From positions 1 to 45,622 of the forward strand of contig CALCFG010000147.1 of the NCBI GenBank assembly GCA_937900565.1: a stretch of DNA of 45,622 bases, given 5' to 3'. Source of the DNA: an uncultured Erysipelotrichaceae bacterium. Lineage in GTDB: Bacteria > Bacillota_I > Bacilli_A > Erysipelotrichales > Erysipelotrichaceae. How positions within the stretch are numbered: position 1 is the first letter of the stretch; each line of letters starts with the position of its first letter. This document shows, in pieces, positions 8,649 through 16,807 of this stretch. The translations under genes and the position numbers were made by a program. The notes under the pieces are model-generated. The model saw only the letters and a program-made list of their open reading frames with translations. It had not been told where the DNA came from and ran no database searches.

Positions 8649-9384
8649 AGAACAAGTATTTATTCCTTTTCTAAACCAGGAACGTACACTACATATTTAC
8701 CGATCTGACACTAAAATAAAACCAACACAAATCATATACATGTTTGATGGCCACAATTTATTTTATGATCACGATGCAACCTATGGAAAAAGTTGGGGAT
8801 TGAAAGATTATTTAGACAGTCATCCATGTAATTTAATGGTTGTTGGAATTGAATGCAATCATGAAGGTAATCGACGGCTATGTGAATTTTCACCATATAA
8901 CTTTTATGATAGCTATTGGAAGGATGTCACTGCGTGTGGTAAAGAATTCTCACAATGGATCATTAATGAATTAATCCCAACCATTGAATCTCACTATCAA
9001 TTGTCCATTGATTCTTCTAAGCGATACATTGGCGGTTCAAGTATGGGTGGATTGATGGCATTATATATGGGGGCTACTTACCCGAATATCCTAACTAAAT
9101 CCATCTGTGTTTCACCTTATATCGATCATATATATCAACCATTACTGAAAGATATTAATGCTTCGTTGGTTAATAATAATGAATTTTATATAAGTTTTGG
9201 AGGGAAAGAAAGTGATAATACCCACAATCGTTTACGCTATGTGGAACAAATCACTTCAATCCAATCCTTATTAACTTATAAAAACAACAGAGTATTTCTT
9301 TATTCCAAGGCCAATGGTAAACATTGTGAAGCATGTTGGGAAAAAGAAACACCCATTTGGATGCATTACTTAAATATTGAATAA
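8638..9384 (+). CDS. Alpha/beta-hydrolase, esterase-like (second of pair)
   Basis: This 248-residue protein of the esterase D / enterochelin-esterase type has a Ser nucleophile in GGSSMGG (Ser135). FDGHNLFYDHDATYGKSWG is a typical N-terminal motif of the family, and His in NGKHCEACW is probably the catalytic His. The frame is open upstream from a TTG at 8551. However, the ATG at 8638, which overlaps the previous stop by 11 bases, aligns with the family start; the 29 extra residues would be a shadow of the previous gene. It is the last gene of the operon and ends at a strong terminator shared with the convergent divIC gene. Confidence 0.85.
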   Translation: MVIKEQVFIPFLNQERTLHIYRSDTKIKPTQIIYMFDGHNLFYDHDATYGKSWGLKDYLDSHPCNLMVVGIECNHEGNRRLCEFSPYNFYDSYWKDVTACGKEFSQWIINELIPTIESHYQLSIDSSKRYIGGSSMGGLMALYMGATYPNILTKSICVSPYIDHIYQPLLKDINASLVNNNEFYISFGGKESDNTHNRLRYVEQITSIQSLLTYKNNRVFLYSKANGKHCEACWEKETPIWMHYLNIE

Positions 9385-9387
9385 ATA

Positions 9388-9418
9388 AACATCCCAAGCA
9401 ATAAATGCTTGGGATGTT
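9388..9418. terminator. Bidirectional terminator between convergent operons
   Basis: A perfect 13-base-pair stem (9388-9400 with 9406-9418) has an ATAAA loop. It sits between the stops at 9384 and 9421. Confidence 0.85.
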
Positions 9419-9420
9419 AT

Positions 9421-9750
9421 TTATTCAGTCGGTTGATTTTCATCACTTGGAAGATAGAATATAGTTTCGCCATCTTTGCTCATCATATAATTACCACGAG
9501 CATATTCTTGGACATAATTGGGATCTTTTAACTTATCACGTTGTGCCGTTAAGTAATCATTTTCATTTTGAATACTCGTTAACTCACTTTGAGTAGATTT
9601 TATTTGTTGTTGCAAAGCAAACATTTGATATATCAAAGTTGAAGAAACATAAATTAAATAAGCAGATACTCCATAAACAATGAGCATACCTAACGAAGCC
9701 ATTGGCTTCATTTTCTTTTTAGGTTGGCGTTTATTTGATTTATTGCTCAT
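9421..9750 (-). CDS. divIC: Septum formation initiator, DivIC/FtsB family
   Basis: This 109-residue bitopic protein has a basic cytosolic N-terminus (residues 1-16), one membrane helix (about 18-40) and a coiled coil (about 41-72, QQQIKSTQSELTSIQNENDYLTAQRDKLKDPNYVQEYAR). It ends in the short extracytoplasmic tail typical of DivIC. The DPNYVQEYAR motif is characteristic of the family. These proteins form the divisome subcomplex with DivIB/FtsQ and FtsL. The start at 9750 is preferred to 9798 because it has GAGGGG upstream and overlaps the rqcP stop by only 11 bases. Its position after rqcP is the conserved Bacillota order. Confidence 0.9.
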   Translation of the reverse strand: MSNKSNKRQPKKKMKPMASLGMLIVYGVSAYLIYVSSTLIYQMFALQQQIKSTQSELTSIQNENDYLTAQRDKLKDPNYVQEYARGNYMMSKDGETIFYLPSDENQPTE

Positions 9751-10006
9751 TACTTCGATACCCCTCATCAATGACTTCATATAAGTCATTGGCTTCATTT
9801 TTCTTCGTTTGATTTGCTAAAGCGAGTACTCGAACTGTCAGGTAACGTTGCCCATACAAAACAGTAATTTCATCATTAACTGCGACATCCTTACTTGGCT
9901 TAGCTGGTTTACCATTTACGAATACACGTTGATTATCCGCTAATTCCTTACTAATCGTTCTTCTTTTTAATATACGCGCTACTTTTAAATATTTATCCAC
10001 TCGCAT
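9740..10006 (-). CDS. rqcP: S4-domain RNA-binding protein RqcP
   Basis: This 88-residue protein is almost wholly an S4 domain (MRVDKYLKVARILKRRTISKELADNQRVFVNGKPAKPSKDV). It matches the YabO/RqcP family in length and in the opening MR(V/L)DKYLK. RqcP works with RqcH in ribosome quality control, stabilising the peptidyl-tRNA on the obstructed large subunit during Ala-tail synthesis. It lies 9 bases after mfd and overlaps divIC, as expected for this conserved cluster. Confidence 0.92.
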   Translation of the reverse strand: MRVDKYLKVARILKRRTISKELADNQRVFVNGKPAKPSKDVAVNDEITVLYGQRYLTVRVLALANQTKKNEANDLYEVIDEGYRSNEQ

Positions 10007-10015
10007 ACATTTATT

Positions 10016-13000
10016 TTATCTTACTTTCTTTAACAATGTATTGATATTTTCCATTAATTGAATTGAATGGGTCAGATTTTTCTTGTTGGTTTGTTTCCAT
10101 TCAATACTTACTTTACCATTTTTAAAGGCTATCTTTGCATTGTTGTCTAAACGATAAACCGTATCAAACAATAATTCACCATCCATTAAAGCACTTAGCG
10201 CGCCGTTAAATAAGATTGTCATTGTTGCGCCAATGGTGATTTTTTCCATTTTTGTCTCGTCACTGGCAATTTCAAAGCGACGTTTCAAAAACAATTCTTC
10301 CACTTCACTTGGTAACTTACCATATTCATCCTTGATTTTATCTTGATAGGCTAACAATGATTGTTTATCGTCACAGTTTTCTAAATTTGTAACTAGATCA
10401 AGTTTATCGTAATTTACCTGTGTAAATGAATTGGGGATTGTCGCATTTAAAGGCAATACTTGTTTTTTAATTATCTCTTTCGGCTTTTTATTCGCATCTT
10501 GTGCAACTTCAATTTCCTCTTTCAACATCTCAATAACCATATCCATGCCAACTGTATTGATAAAGCCACTTTGTTTGGCCCCCAATAAATCTCCTGCACC
10601 ACGAATCATCAAATCACGCATTGCAATTTGATAACCGTCCCCTAAGTTTGCAAATTCTTTGATAGCATTCAATCGTTTTTGCGCAACTTCAGTTAATTGA
10701 TAATGTTCAGGAATCATTAAATATGCATACCCCATACGTGTACTTCGCCCAACACGTCCTTTGATTTGATACAATTGCGCTAATCCTAACCGATGGGCAT
10801 TATCAACTAAAATCGTATTAGCATTCGGAATATCAATTCCATTTTCAATAACTGTTGTACACAAAAGAATATCGGTATTCCCTTGAATAAATTCATCCAT
10901 CGTTGCTTCTAATTCTTGCGCCTCCATTCGCCCATGGGCAATGCCAACACGTGCTTTTGGTAATAATTGTTGAATGCGCTTAGCATATGGATAAATCTCC
11001 ACTGTATGGTTAAACAAATAGAATACTTGACCTCCACGGGCCAATTCCCTTTCCATTACTTCTTTAATTAATTTATCGTTGTGTTCCACAACATACGTAG
11101 CCACTGGGTAACGATTATTCGGTGGTGTCGTTAATTGCGAAGATTGTCTTACACCCATTAATGACATTTGCATAGTCCGCGGAATTGGCGTCGCAGACAA
11201 AGACAACACATCCATATTGTGCTTCATTTCTGCAAGACGTTCCTTTTGCTCCACACCAAAACGATGCTCCTCATCAATGATTAATAGACCTAAGTCTTTA
11301 AATCGAATGTCTTTTGATAAAATACGATGTGTAGCAACAACAATGTCAACACTTCCTGTTTGAATTCCCGCTAACGTTTGTTTTACCATACTTGGTGAAA
11401 CAAAACGGTTTAACAATGCAATATTGACTGGATAATTTGAAAAGCGATTCACAAAAGTAATGTAATGTTGTCGGCTTAACAAAGTGGTTGGTGCTAACAC
11501 AGCCACTTGTTTTCCTGCTTGAACCGCCTTAAATGCGCAACGAATGGCTACTTCTGTTTTACCGAACCCAACATCACCCGCTAATAAATAGTCCATTGGA
11601 TACGGTAGTTCCATACATGCTTTGATTGCGTCAACCGCACTTTGTTGATCTGGCGTTAACGGATATTCAAATTCATTTTCAAAATCTAATTGTTCTGCAC
11701 TATCACTTGGAAAAGCAAACCCAATTTCTTTTTTTCGTTCACTATAAAGCTCGACTAAACGCTGTGCCAAATCTTGCAATGATTCTTTTAATTTAGCTTT
11801 CGTCTTTTTCCACGTATCACTACCTATTTTATTTAACTTAGGTACAACTCCATCCGCTGCTACGAAGCGACGCACTAAATGGAATTGTTCCAACGGAACA
11901 AACAGTTCCCCATTATCTGCATATAAAATGTGCAGATAATCTTTCTTTAACCCTTTAGTAACCCGTGTGACAATGCCGATGTATTGACCAACACCATATT
12001 GATTATGGACAACATAGTCGCCATTATTCAATTGTGTATATGCATTTAAACTTTCAGCTTGTTTGTATTTATTGGTATAGCGATATAGCGCATTTTTACG
12101 ATGAAATAATTCATTGGCCGTAAATACGATCAAAGATAATGATTCGATACTAAATCCTTCGTAATAACTTTCTAAAGTTATCGATAAACCACTTGGTAAT
12201 TCGTCCGTATCATCAATTAAATGGTAATCTATATTTAATTGCAAACAAGTATTAATTACTTTCTCGATATCATTTTCATTAACTGCAATGACTTGATGAT
12301 TAAATTTAGTTTGCTTAACTAAAAAGTTTAAATTTTCTTCCAATGATTTACTAACACTATCCACTTCATGGACATTAGTATCATCATTCGCAAATTGTGC
12401 AAATTCACCATGGGTTAGACTTTGCAATTGCGTTGTTGGAAAAAACAAAGCAAACTTTGGCAATATTTTCTTATATTCAACTAACTCTTGTAAGTAATTA
12501 CTAGCTTCCAATTGATAATATTTGAGTGAATCCACCACTTGATGCATCGGATCTGTAATTATTTGCGCATTAGGCAAATAATCCAATAAGCATCCTTTAT
12601 CATCCATATACGCAACATAAGGATAAAGCGATGCATCAAATTGGCAATTATTTAAACGATTTAAATCGTTGGTTACATTTTCAATAAGTGTTGGATCACT
12701 CTCTTTTTCCAACAATGCATTGACTCTACCATTAATTTGCTCAATTTGCTTTGCATTAAAGTAATATTCACTTGCTACCGATAAACATGCATTGTCTAAA
12801 GAAGATACAGAACGTTGTGTTTGCACATCAAATACTTTAATACTATCGATTTCATCATCGAAATATTCAATACGTATTGGTTGCGCATTAATCGGAAATA
12901 CATCTATAACAAACCCACGTCTAGCAAAGGTGAGTGGGGCATAAACATGCGCCACGCGCGTGTAGCCAATATTAATCAATCGTTGACATAAATCATCCAT

Positions 13001-13432
13001 GCTTAAAACTTGACCAACACTAACGTTAATTTGTGCATGACGAAAATCTGATGCTAACGGTACTACTTTACTCATCGCAAACGCATGGGTGATTAATATC
13101 CGATTACTATCTTCTAAACAACGATTCAATACCTCAACACGATTACCCTGTTGGACATTATTTGTTGTTATCGCTTCAACCCGTAAACTTTCTTCGACCG
13201 TAAATAAATCCACTTCATTACTGTTTAACAAATTTGCTAAGCGATCATAAAGCTGTTGCGCAGCATAACTATTACGCATCACGACTAATATAGCTCGTGG
13301 ATTTTCGCGGTAAGAAGCCGCTAACGTCATTGCCTTATCAATCATTGAACTCGCTTGGATACAACGAAAACCCTGTGTACATTCATTCACACAGGGGGTT
13401 TGTTGCAAGTCGGATAAAATCCATTGCTTCAT
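10016..13432 (-). CDS. mfd: Transcription-repair coupling factor Mfd
   Basis: This 1138-residue protein is full length for the family. An N-terminal UvrB-like module (about 1-330) is followed by the RNA-polymerase interaction domain (GDYVVHNQYGVGQYIGI near 474). Next come the RecG-like translocase with Walker A (AGDVGFGKTE near 615), DEEHRFG (near 720) and SATPIPRTMQ, then ENGIDIPNAN and QIKGRVGRS, and the C-terminal TRCF domain. Mfd displaces RNA polymerase stalled at lesions and recruits UvrA. I see no Shine-Dalgarno within 15 bases of the ATG. The gene normally follows pth; here about 3 kb of cassette separates them. Confidence 0.97.
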   Translation of the reverse strand: MKQWILSDLQQTPCVNECTQGFRCIQASSMIDKAMTLAASYRENPRAILVVMRNSYAAQQLYDRLANLLNSNEVDLFTVEESLRVEAITTNNVQQGNRVEVLNRCLEDSNRILITHAFAMSKVVPLASDFRHAQINVSVGQVLSMDDLCQRLINIGYTRVAHVYAPLTFARRGFVIDVFPINAQPIRIEYFDDEIDSIKVFDVQTQRSVSSLDNACLSVASEYYFNAKQIEQINGRVNALLEKESDPTLIENVTNDLNRLNNCQFDASLYPYVAYMDDKGCLLDYLPNAQIITDPMHQVVDSLKYYQLEASNYLQELVEYKKILPKFALFFPTTQLQSLTHGEFAQFANDDTNVHEVDSVSKSLEENLNFLVKQTKFNHQVIAVNENDIEKVINTCLQLNIDYHLIDDTDELPSGLSITLESYYEGFSIESLSLIVFTANELFHRKNALYRYTNKYKQAESLNAYTQLNNGDYVVHNQYGVGQYIGIVTRVTKGLKKDYLHILYADNGELFVPLEQFHLVRRFVAADGVVPKLNKIGSDTWKKTKAKLKESLQDLAQRLVELYSERKKEIGFAFPSDSAEQLDFENEFEYPLTPDQQSAVDAIKACMELPYPMDYLLAGDVGFGKTEVAIRCAFKAVQAGKQVAVLAPTTLLSRQHYITFVNRFSNYPVNIALLNRFVSPSMVKQTLAGIQTGSVDIVVATHRILSKDIRFKDLGLLIIDEEHRFGVEQKERLAEMKHNMDVLSLSATPIPRTMQMSLMGVRQSSQLTTPPNNRYPVATYVVEHNDKLIKEVMERELARGGQVFYLFNHTVEIYPYAKRIQQLLPKARVGIAHGRMEAQELEATMDEFIQGNTDILLCTTVIENGIDIPNANTILVDNAHRLGLAQLYQIKGRVGRSTRMGYAYLMIPEHYQLTEVAQKRLNAIKEFANLGDGYQIAMRDLMIRGAGDLLGAKQSGFINTVGMDMVIEMLKEEIEVAQDANKKPKEIIKKQVLPLNATIPNSFTQVNYDKLDLVTNLENCDDKQSLLAYQDKIKDEYGKLPSEVEELFLKRRFEIASDETKMEKITIGATMTILFNGALSALMDGELLFDTVYRLDNNAKIAFKNGKVSIEWKQTNKKNLTHSIQLMENINTLLKKVR

Positions 13433-13726
13433 AGCAATAGATTATCACAATTTATTATGATAATGAATAATAACTCAATGCTTTTTTGATTGCTTTAACG
13501 GTTTATCCTTGGTTATAAATTTTTAAATATTGAAAACTTAAAATTTTTAATTTGCTTTCATCTAGAAATATCAAGATATTAGTGTTCGTTGAAATTTCTA
13601 AGCATAAATTAATCGAGAAATATCAATTAATAAAGAGAAAAGCTTTTCTATTATTTTTATTGGTAACATCATATAAAATGCCAGCATTTTTTTGCTGACA
13701 TTTTAATGAATTAGGATAATTACAAA
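13433..13726. other. Intergenic region upstream of mfd
   Basis: There is no coding sequence. It holds the probable mfd promoter region, with an ATTATCA / TGATAAT inverted repeat just upstream of the mfd ATG, and the terminator of the preceding lipoprotein gene at 13675-13704. The rest is AT-rich and featureless. Confidence 0.5.
13675..13704 (-). terminator. Probable terminator of the peptide/regulator cassette
   Basis: The imperfect stem AAAATGTCAGCA / TGCTGGCATTTT (one mismatch) lies 23 bases after the lipoprotein stop on the minus strand. The following T-tract is poor, so termination may be partial. Confidence 0.5.
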
Positions 13727-14791
13727 TTATTCGATGGTGAATACATTCCCATAATCACCTATAATTGCATTGACTTCATCTAATACCAGCGTTGGATTAG
13801 CGGATGAATTCAATAAAATTCGAATCGATTGATACGTTAAATTTTCTTTATTTGTTACATAGGAGTGAATCATTTCCATATTACTAACGTCTTCATTAAA
13901 GAAGACAATAGCTTCATCACTATCTTCTACTGTCGTAATTCCTTTAATTGCATAGTTATAAGTATCAAATAAAGCACCAGTATAAGTTGTTACTTCATTA
14001 AATAATATAATACTTTTTTCTGTAATAACGCCTAAAGGTAATTCCATACCTAATATTTCATCATCACTACTTAAACCATAAATTGATTTAATGAATTCAG
14101 CTGCTTTAACACTAATTACTACTTCTGTTGCATCACTTGGATATTCACCCGCATCTAGTGGAATATCCTTCCAATCCCCAACTACATAGAATGGATAAAT
14201 TTGATGATTAACAACATCCTCATTTAAATCAAATGTACTCATCGCATTTAAATACCCATCCGTTAACATTGGCATATCATTAACAATAAATGGATGATTA
14301 ATTGGCAAAGAATAAACTTTTAAATCCTCACGACGTTCTAAAATTAGTGATTCTGGAATCTCCAAATATTCTGTATATTGTTCATTAAAACCTAAATGAT
14401 TACGCTCTGTATAATCAAATATCGTCGGATAGGTAGACTCATGATTTTTTAAATCTTGTTCATTTGTAGTTAAATAATCCAATGAATACACGGTTGGTTC
14501 GATTGCTAATACTCCATCAAGTTGAGCTATCTTATTCAATTGATCTTGTGTAAATGGAATATAATTAGTTACTAATTCTTCGTTTAAATCAAACCCATAC
14601 GTATTAACCGTATGATTATCATTATTTACTTGGCTATATTCCTTAATAGGAACTAATAAGCTAGAAGTTTTAGATTCACTAATAACTGTCGCAGAAGGTG
14701 TTGGTTGACTATTATCTTCCACCGACTGACTGCTGCATCCAGTTAATAACAATGTAACTAATAATAAATTAATTGATTTCTTAATGTTCAT
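13727..14791 (-). CDS. Lipoprotein with MacB-periplasmic-domain-like body
   Basis: This 354-residue protein has a lipoprotein signal (LLLTGC, Cys19). A Ser/Thr/Pro-rich linker follows, then a globular extracytoplasmic part. Stretches such as LNKIAQLDGVLAIEP, ATEVVISVKAAEFIKSIYG, ILGMELPLGV and YAIKGITTVEDSDE recall the large extracellular domain of MacB/FtsX-type ABC permeases, but no permease helices are present. I cannot assign a function. It follows the small exported Cys/His protein by 7 bases and so forms an operon with it. It lies downstream of the HTH-TPR regulator and is a candidate output of that signalling cassette. The resemblance to MacB is inferred from motif style only. Confidence 0.7.
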   Translation of the reverse strand: MNIKKSINLLLVTLLLTGCSSQSVEDNSQPTPSATVISESKTSSLLVPIKEYSQVNNDNHTVNTYGFDLNEELVTNYIPFTQDQLNKIAQLDGVLAIEPTVYSLDYLTTNEQDLKNHESTYPTIFDYTERNHLGFNEQYTEYLEIPESLILERREDLKVYSLPINHPFIVNDMPMLTDGYLNAMSTFDLNEDVVNHQIYPFYVVGDWKDIPLDAGEYPSDATEVVISVKAAEFIKSIYGLSSDDEILGMELPLGVITEKSIILFNEVTTYTGALFDTYNYAIKGITTVEDSDEAIVFFNEDVSNMEMIHSYVTNKENLTYQSIRILLNSSANPTLVLDEVNAIIGDYGNVFTIE

Positions 14792-14798
14792 TTGATTA

Positions 14799-15095
14799 TT
14801 AATAATATCCGTGACATTCTACATTCGTAACTTTTGTTTCACTGCTTAGTTGCATTTTATAGCCACAATTGTTACATACACGATAAGTAATATATTGTGT
14901 ATAAGTAACGTTATCATGTCCAAAAAGTTTATGTGTACATGTAACTCTTTCTGTCCGTGATCCAGCAGTTTCTACATAATCGTGCATTGTTCCACCACAA
15001 CTATGAACAGGCGCTCTCATTTGTCCGTCAAAAGCAAATGCTGGAACAGTCAATAATGTCATAATTGACACTAACATAATTAAACGTTTTTTCAT
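14799..15095 (-). CDS. Small exported Cys/His-rich protein
   Basis: This 98-residue protein has a Sec signal peptide (residues 1-21, VPAFA cleavage). The mature part of about 77 residues has five cysteines, including CNNCG, and several histidines (HSCGGTMHDY, TCTHKLFGHD). This suggests a secreted zinc-binding or disulfide-linked fold. AGGAG about 6 bases before the ATG is a strong ribosome site. The promoter region carries a 17-base palindrome (15132-15148). It precedes and is co-transcribed with the lipoprotein gene. The family is not recognised; a bacteriocin-like or metal-binding role is possible but unsupported. Confidence 0.7.
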   Translation of the reverse strand: MKKRLIMLVSIMTLLTVPAFAFDGQMRAPVHSCGGTMHDYVETAGSRTERVTCTHKLFGHDNVTYTQYITYRVCNNCGYKMQLSSETKVTNVECHGYY

Positions 15096-15131
15096 TTTAT
15101 CTCCTAATAAATATAGTAATTAAAACTCAAA

Positions 15132-15148
15132 TTGAAACAATGTTTCAA
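15132..15148. promoter_or_regulatory. Palindrome in the promoter of the exported-protein operon (candidate operator)
   Basis: TTGAAACA and TGTTTCAA are 8-base perfect arms around one central base. On the minus strand TTGAAA can serve as a -35, with a TTTTAA -10 at 17 bases, so a protein bound here would overlap the promoter. The nearby HTH-TPR regulator is a plausible binder. Confidence 0.45.
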
Positions 15149-15164
15149 TGCACTTCATAGTCGA

Positions 15165-15203
15165 TTAAGATAATAGAATGTCTCCGTTTTTATACCTTGC
15201 CAT
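15165..15203 (-). CDS. Possible 12-residue ORF (MARYKNGDILLS)
   Basis: A 12-codon frame begins with ATG at 15203, has a perfect GGAGG (15210-15214) 6 bases upstream, and ends at TAA 15165. A ribosome site this strong before so short a frame is unusual. It may be a leader peptide, a leaderless signalling peptide or the start of a lost gene. It lies between the regulator and the exported-protein operon. A TTGTGT-17-TACATT promoter-like pair occurs about 70 bases upstream. Confidence 0.3.
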   Translation of the reverse strand: MARYKNGDILLS

Positions 15204-15280
15204 AATTAACCTCCATATTTAGGGATTAAATTATCGTTTTAAAATAAGTTCCTAAATTTGATTTAAATGTAAACCATAAG

Positions 15281-15303
15281 AATATTTTACACAATAAAAT
15301 ATT
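15281..15303 (-). terminator. Stem-loop after the HTH-TPR regulator
   Basis: A 9-base-pair AT stem (15281-15289 with 15295-15303) has a five-base loop. It lies just after the regulator stop and has no clear T-run. It may be a weak terminator or an mRNA-stabilising hairpin. Confidence 0.35.
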
Positions 15304-15313
15304 TGGTCATGAT

Positions 15314-16567
15314 TTAGATTTTTCTAGATTTGAACTTAAAATATTTTTCTAAGAAATCGCCTTTTTCAATATTGTTATTTTCTGCTTCAAAATAGTCAAT
15401 AATAATCTTGTAGATTAAGTCCATCTCAACAAAGTCATTAATACTAACGTTGTACTCTTCTAATTTATTAAAATCTTTTTTAAATTTGTAAATCCGATTA
15501 TTGAAAAGGTTATCCAACATTGTAAGGACTAGTTTTGTGTAATAATCCATCACCTTCAAAAAGTATTTAGCAATTAACTCTAAAGAAAAATCTTTACCTT
15601 CTAAATAATATCGATCGATTACTTCGTAATAATATAACGAATCAAAATTACTACCGTACTTTAGTGCTTCATTTATACATTCTAATGATTTTTTATAATC
15701 GCCTAGTACCAGATAAAAATAAGATTTAATATTTAAGCATTTTATAATCCGTGTTATAAATTTATTTTCTAAAGAAATCTTTAGTGCTTTATCAAGCATA
15801 GCTATGGCCCGCTCATTTTGACCCGTTCTTGATATTAATATTGCAATATGTATCTGACATTGAACAACGCGTTCTACTAAAAATAAACCCTTAAACTCCT
15901 CAATTGCTTTCTGAAAGTTTGATAAAGATAAGTATGTATCATTAATAAGATCGTAATAATCACCTAATATATAATAAGTTGTCGCACGTACGTATGGATT
16001 CACTTTAGTTAATGAAAGTTTAGAATCCAAATATTTCAAAAACTCCTTATATTCAGCGATATGCGTAACAATTGGATGGGAATAATTATAAAAGATCAAG
16101 AAACAATAACTCATGTTTTCATCATAAACCTTTAAACTTTTATCTATTATCTTTATCAATGCATCATATTTATCCATTTGCTTATTAAGATATGCAAAGA
16201 TGAATTCAATTATTGGGCATAGAATAAAACATTTACTGTTGTTTAATTCATCTTTTCTAATAAGGTAGTCTTTTTCATATTCATATTTCAACGTATTATT
16301 TTTTTTAATAAAAGCTTCGGTTAAATGGATTACCATATCGTAGCCATATTGGTATAACGATGGATCATCATTATATTCAACATCGTAATAATTACATATG
16401 CTTTCAAAAACATCATAAGAAAGTGTACGCCGCTTATTCATAATATCATATACATAATTATCGTTTTTATTGATTGCTTTTGCGAGATCTCTTATATTAT
16501 CGCCATAACGTCGTGCTAAACTCTTAATATATAAAACTTCTAAATCACCGAGTGCGTTTTTATTCAT
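15314..16567 (-). CDS. HTH-TPR transcriptional regulator, RRNPP-like
   Basis: This 417-residue cytosolic protein has an N-terminal helix-turn-helix of the Xre type (about residues 15-62, DNIRDLAKAINKNDNYVYDI, then RRTLSYDVFESIC). About 340 helical residues follow with TPR-like repeats (YILGDYYDLINDTYLSLSNFQKAIEEF, AILISRTGQNERAIAMLDKAL, SYFYLVLGDYKKSLECINEAL). This is the architecture and length of NprR/PlcR/Rgg-type receptors of imported peptides. Its ATG overlaps the stop of a 46-residue secreted-type peptide gene by 8 bases, the typical pairing in that family. The targets are probably its own promoter and the exported protein/lipoprotein operon downstream. Another HTH-TPR class cannot be excluded. 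Confidence 0.8.
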   Translation of the reverse strand: MNKNALGDLEVLYIKSLARRYGDNIRDLAKAINKNDNYVYDIMNKRRTLSYDVFESICNYYDVEYNDDPSLYQYGYDMVIHLTEAFIKKNNTLKYEYEKDYLIRKDELNNSKCFILCPIIEFIFAYLNKQMDKYDALIKIIDKSLKVYDENMSYCFLIFYNYSHPIVTHIAEYKEFLKYLDSKLSLTKVNPYVRATTYYILGDYYDLINDTYLSLSNFQKAIEEFKGLFLVERVVQCQIHIAILISRTGQNERAIAMLDKALKISLENKFITRIIKCLNIKSYFYLVLGDYKKSLECINEALKYGSNFDSLYYYEVIDRYYLEGKDFSLELIAKYFLKVMDYYTKLVLTMLDNLFNNRIYKFKKDFNKLEEYNVSINDFVEMDLIYKIIIDYFEAENNNIEKGDFLEKYFKFKSRKI

Positions 16568-16700
16568 CAGTATCTACTCTATCTAAACCATACAAAACAA
16601 TTGTATTTTCATCACTTGATTCAACATTTTCAGGCAATGGTTGCATCTGTACATTCAAGCAGAGTAAAACAGCTAGACTTAATTTAATTAAATAATTCAT
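16560..16700 (-). CDS. 46-residue exported pro-peptide, candidate signalling peptide
   Basis: This frame starts with ATG at 16700 behind a near-perfect GGAGGG (16705-16710, four bases away) and ends at TAA 16560-16562, inside the start of the HTH-TPR regulator. The N-terminus MNYLIKLSLAVLLCLNVQ is a compact hydrophobic export signal. The remainder is acidic and polar (PLPENVESSDENTIVLYGLDRVDTDE). Size, signal and overlap with the receptor gene are those of PapR/NprX-type pro-peptides, whose C-terminal pieces are re-imported and bind the TPR receptor. The mature peptide would most likely come from the last 5-12 residues. No other function is evident. Confidence 0.7.
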   Translation of the reverse strand: MNYLIKLSLAVLLCLNVQMQPLPENVESSDENTIVLYGLDRVDTDE

Positions 16701-16747
16701 ATAACCCTCCAACAATTTAATACATCATTTTTAGAAAAAGTATTAAT

Positions 16748-16774
16748 AATTATTACGCCATGATTGTAATAATT
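16748..16774. promoter_or_regulatory. Inverted repeat upstream of the pro-peptide gene (candidate receptor operator)
   Basis: The 9-base arms AATTATTAC and GTAATAATT are separated by 9 bases. They lie 48-74 bases upstream of the pro-peptide ATG, in the expected promoter zone. It may be an autoregulatory site of the HTH-TPR receptor. Confidence 0.4.
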
Positions 16775-16807
16775 AATGTCTCTTATAAATTATTTAAACG
16801 CAACTAG

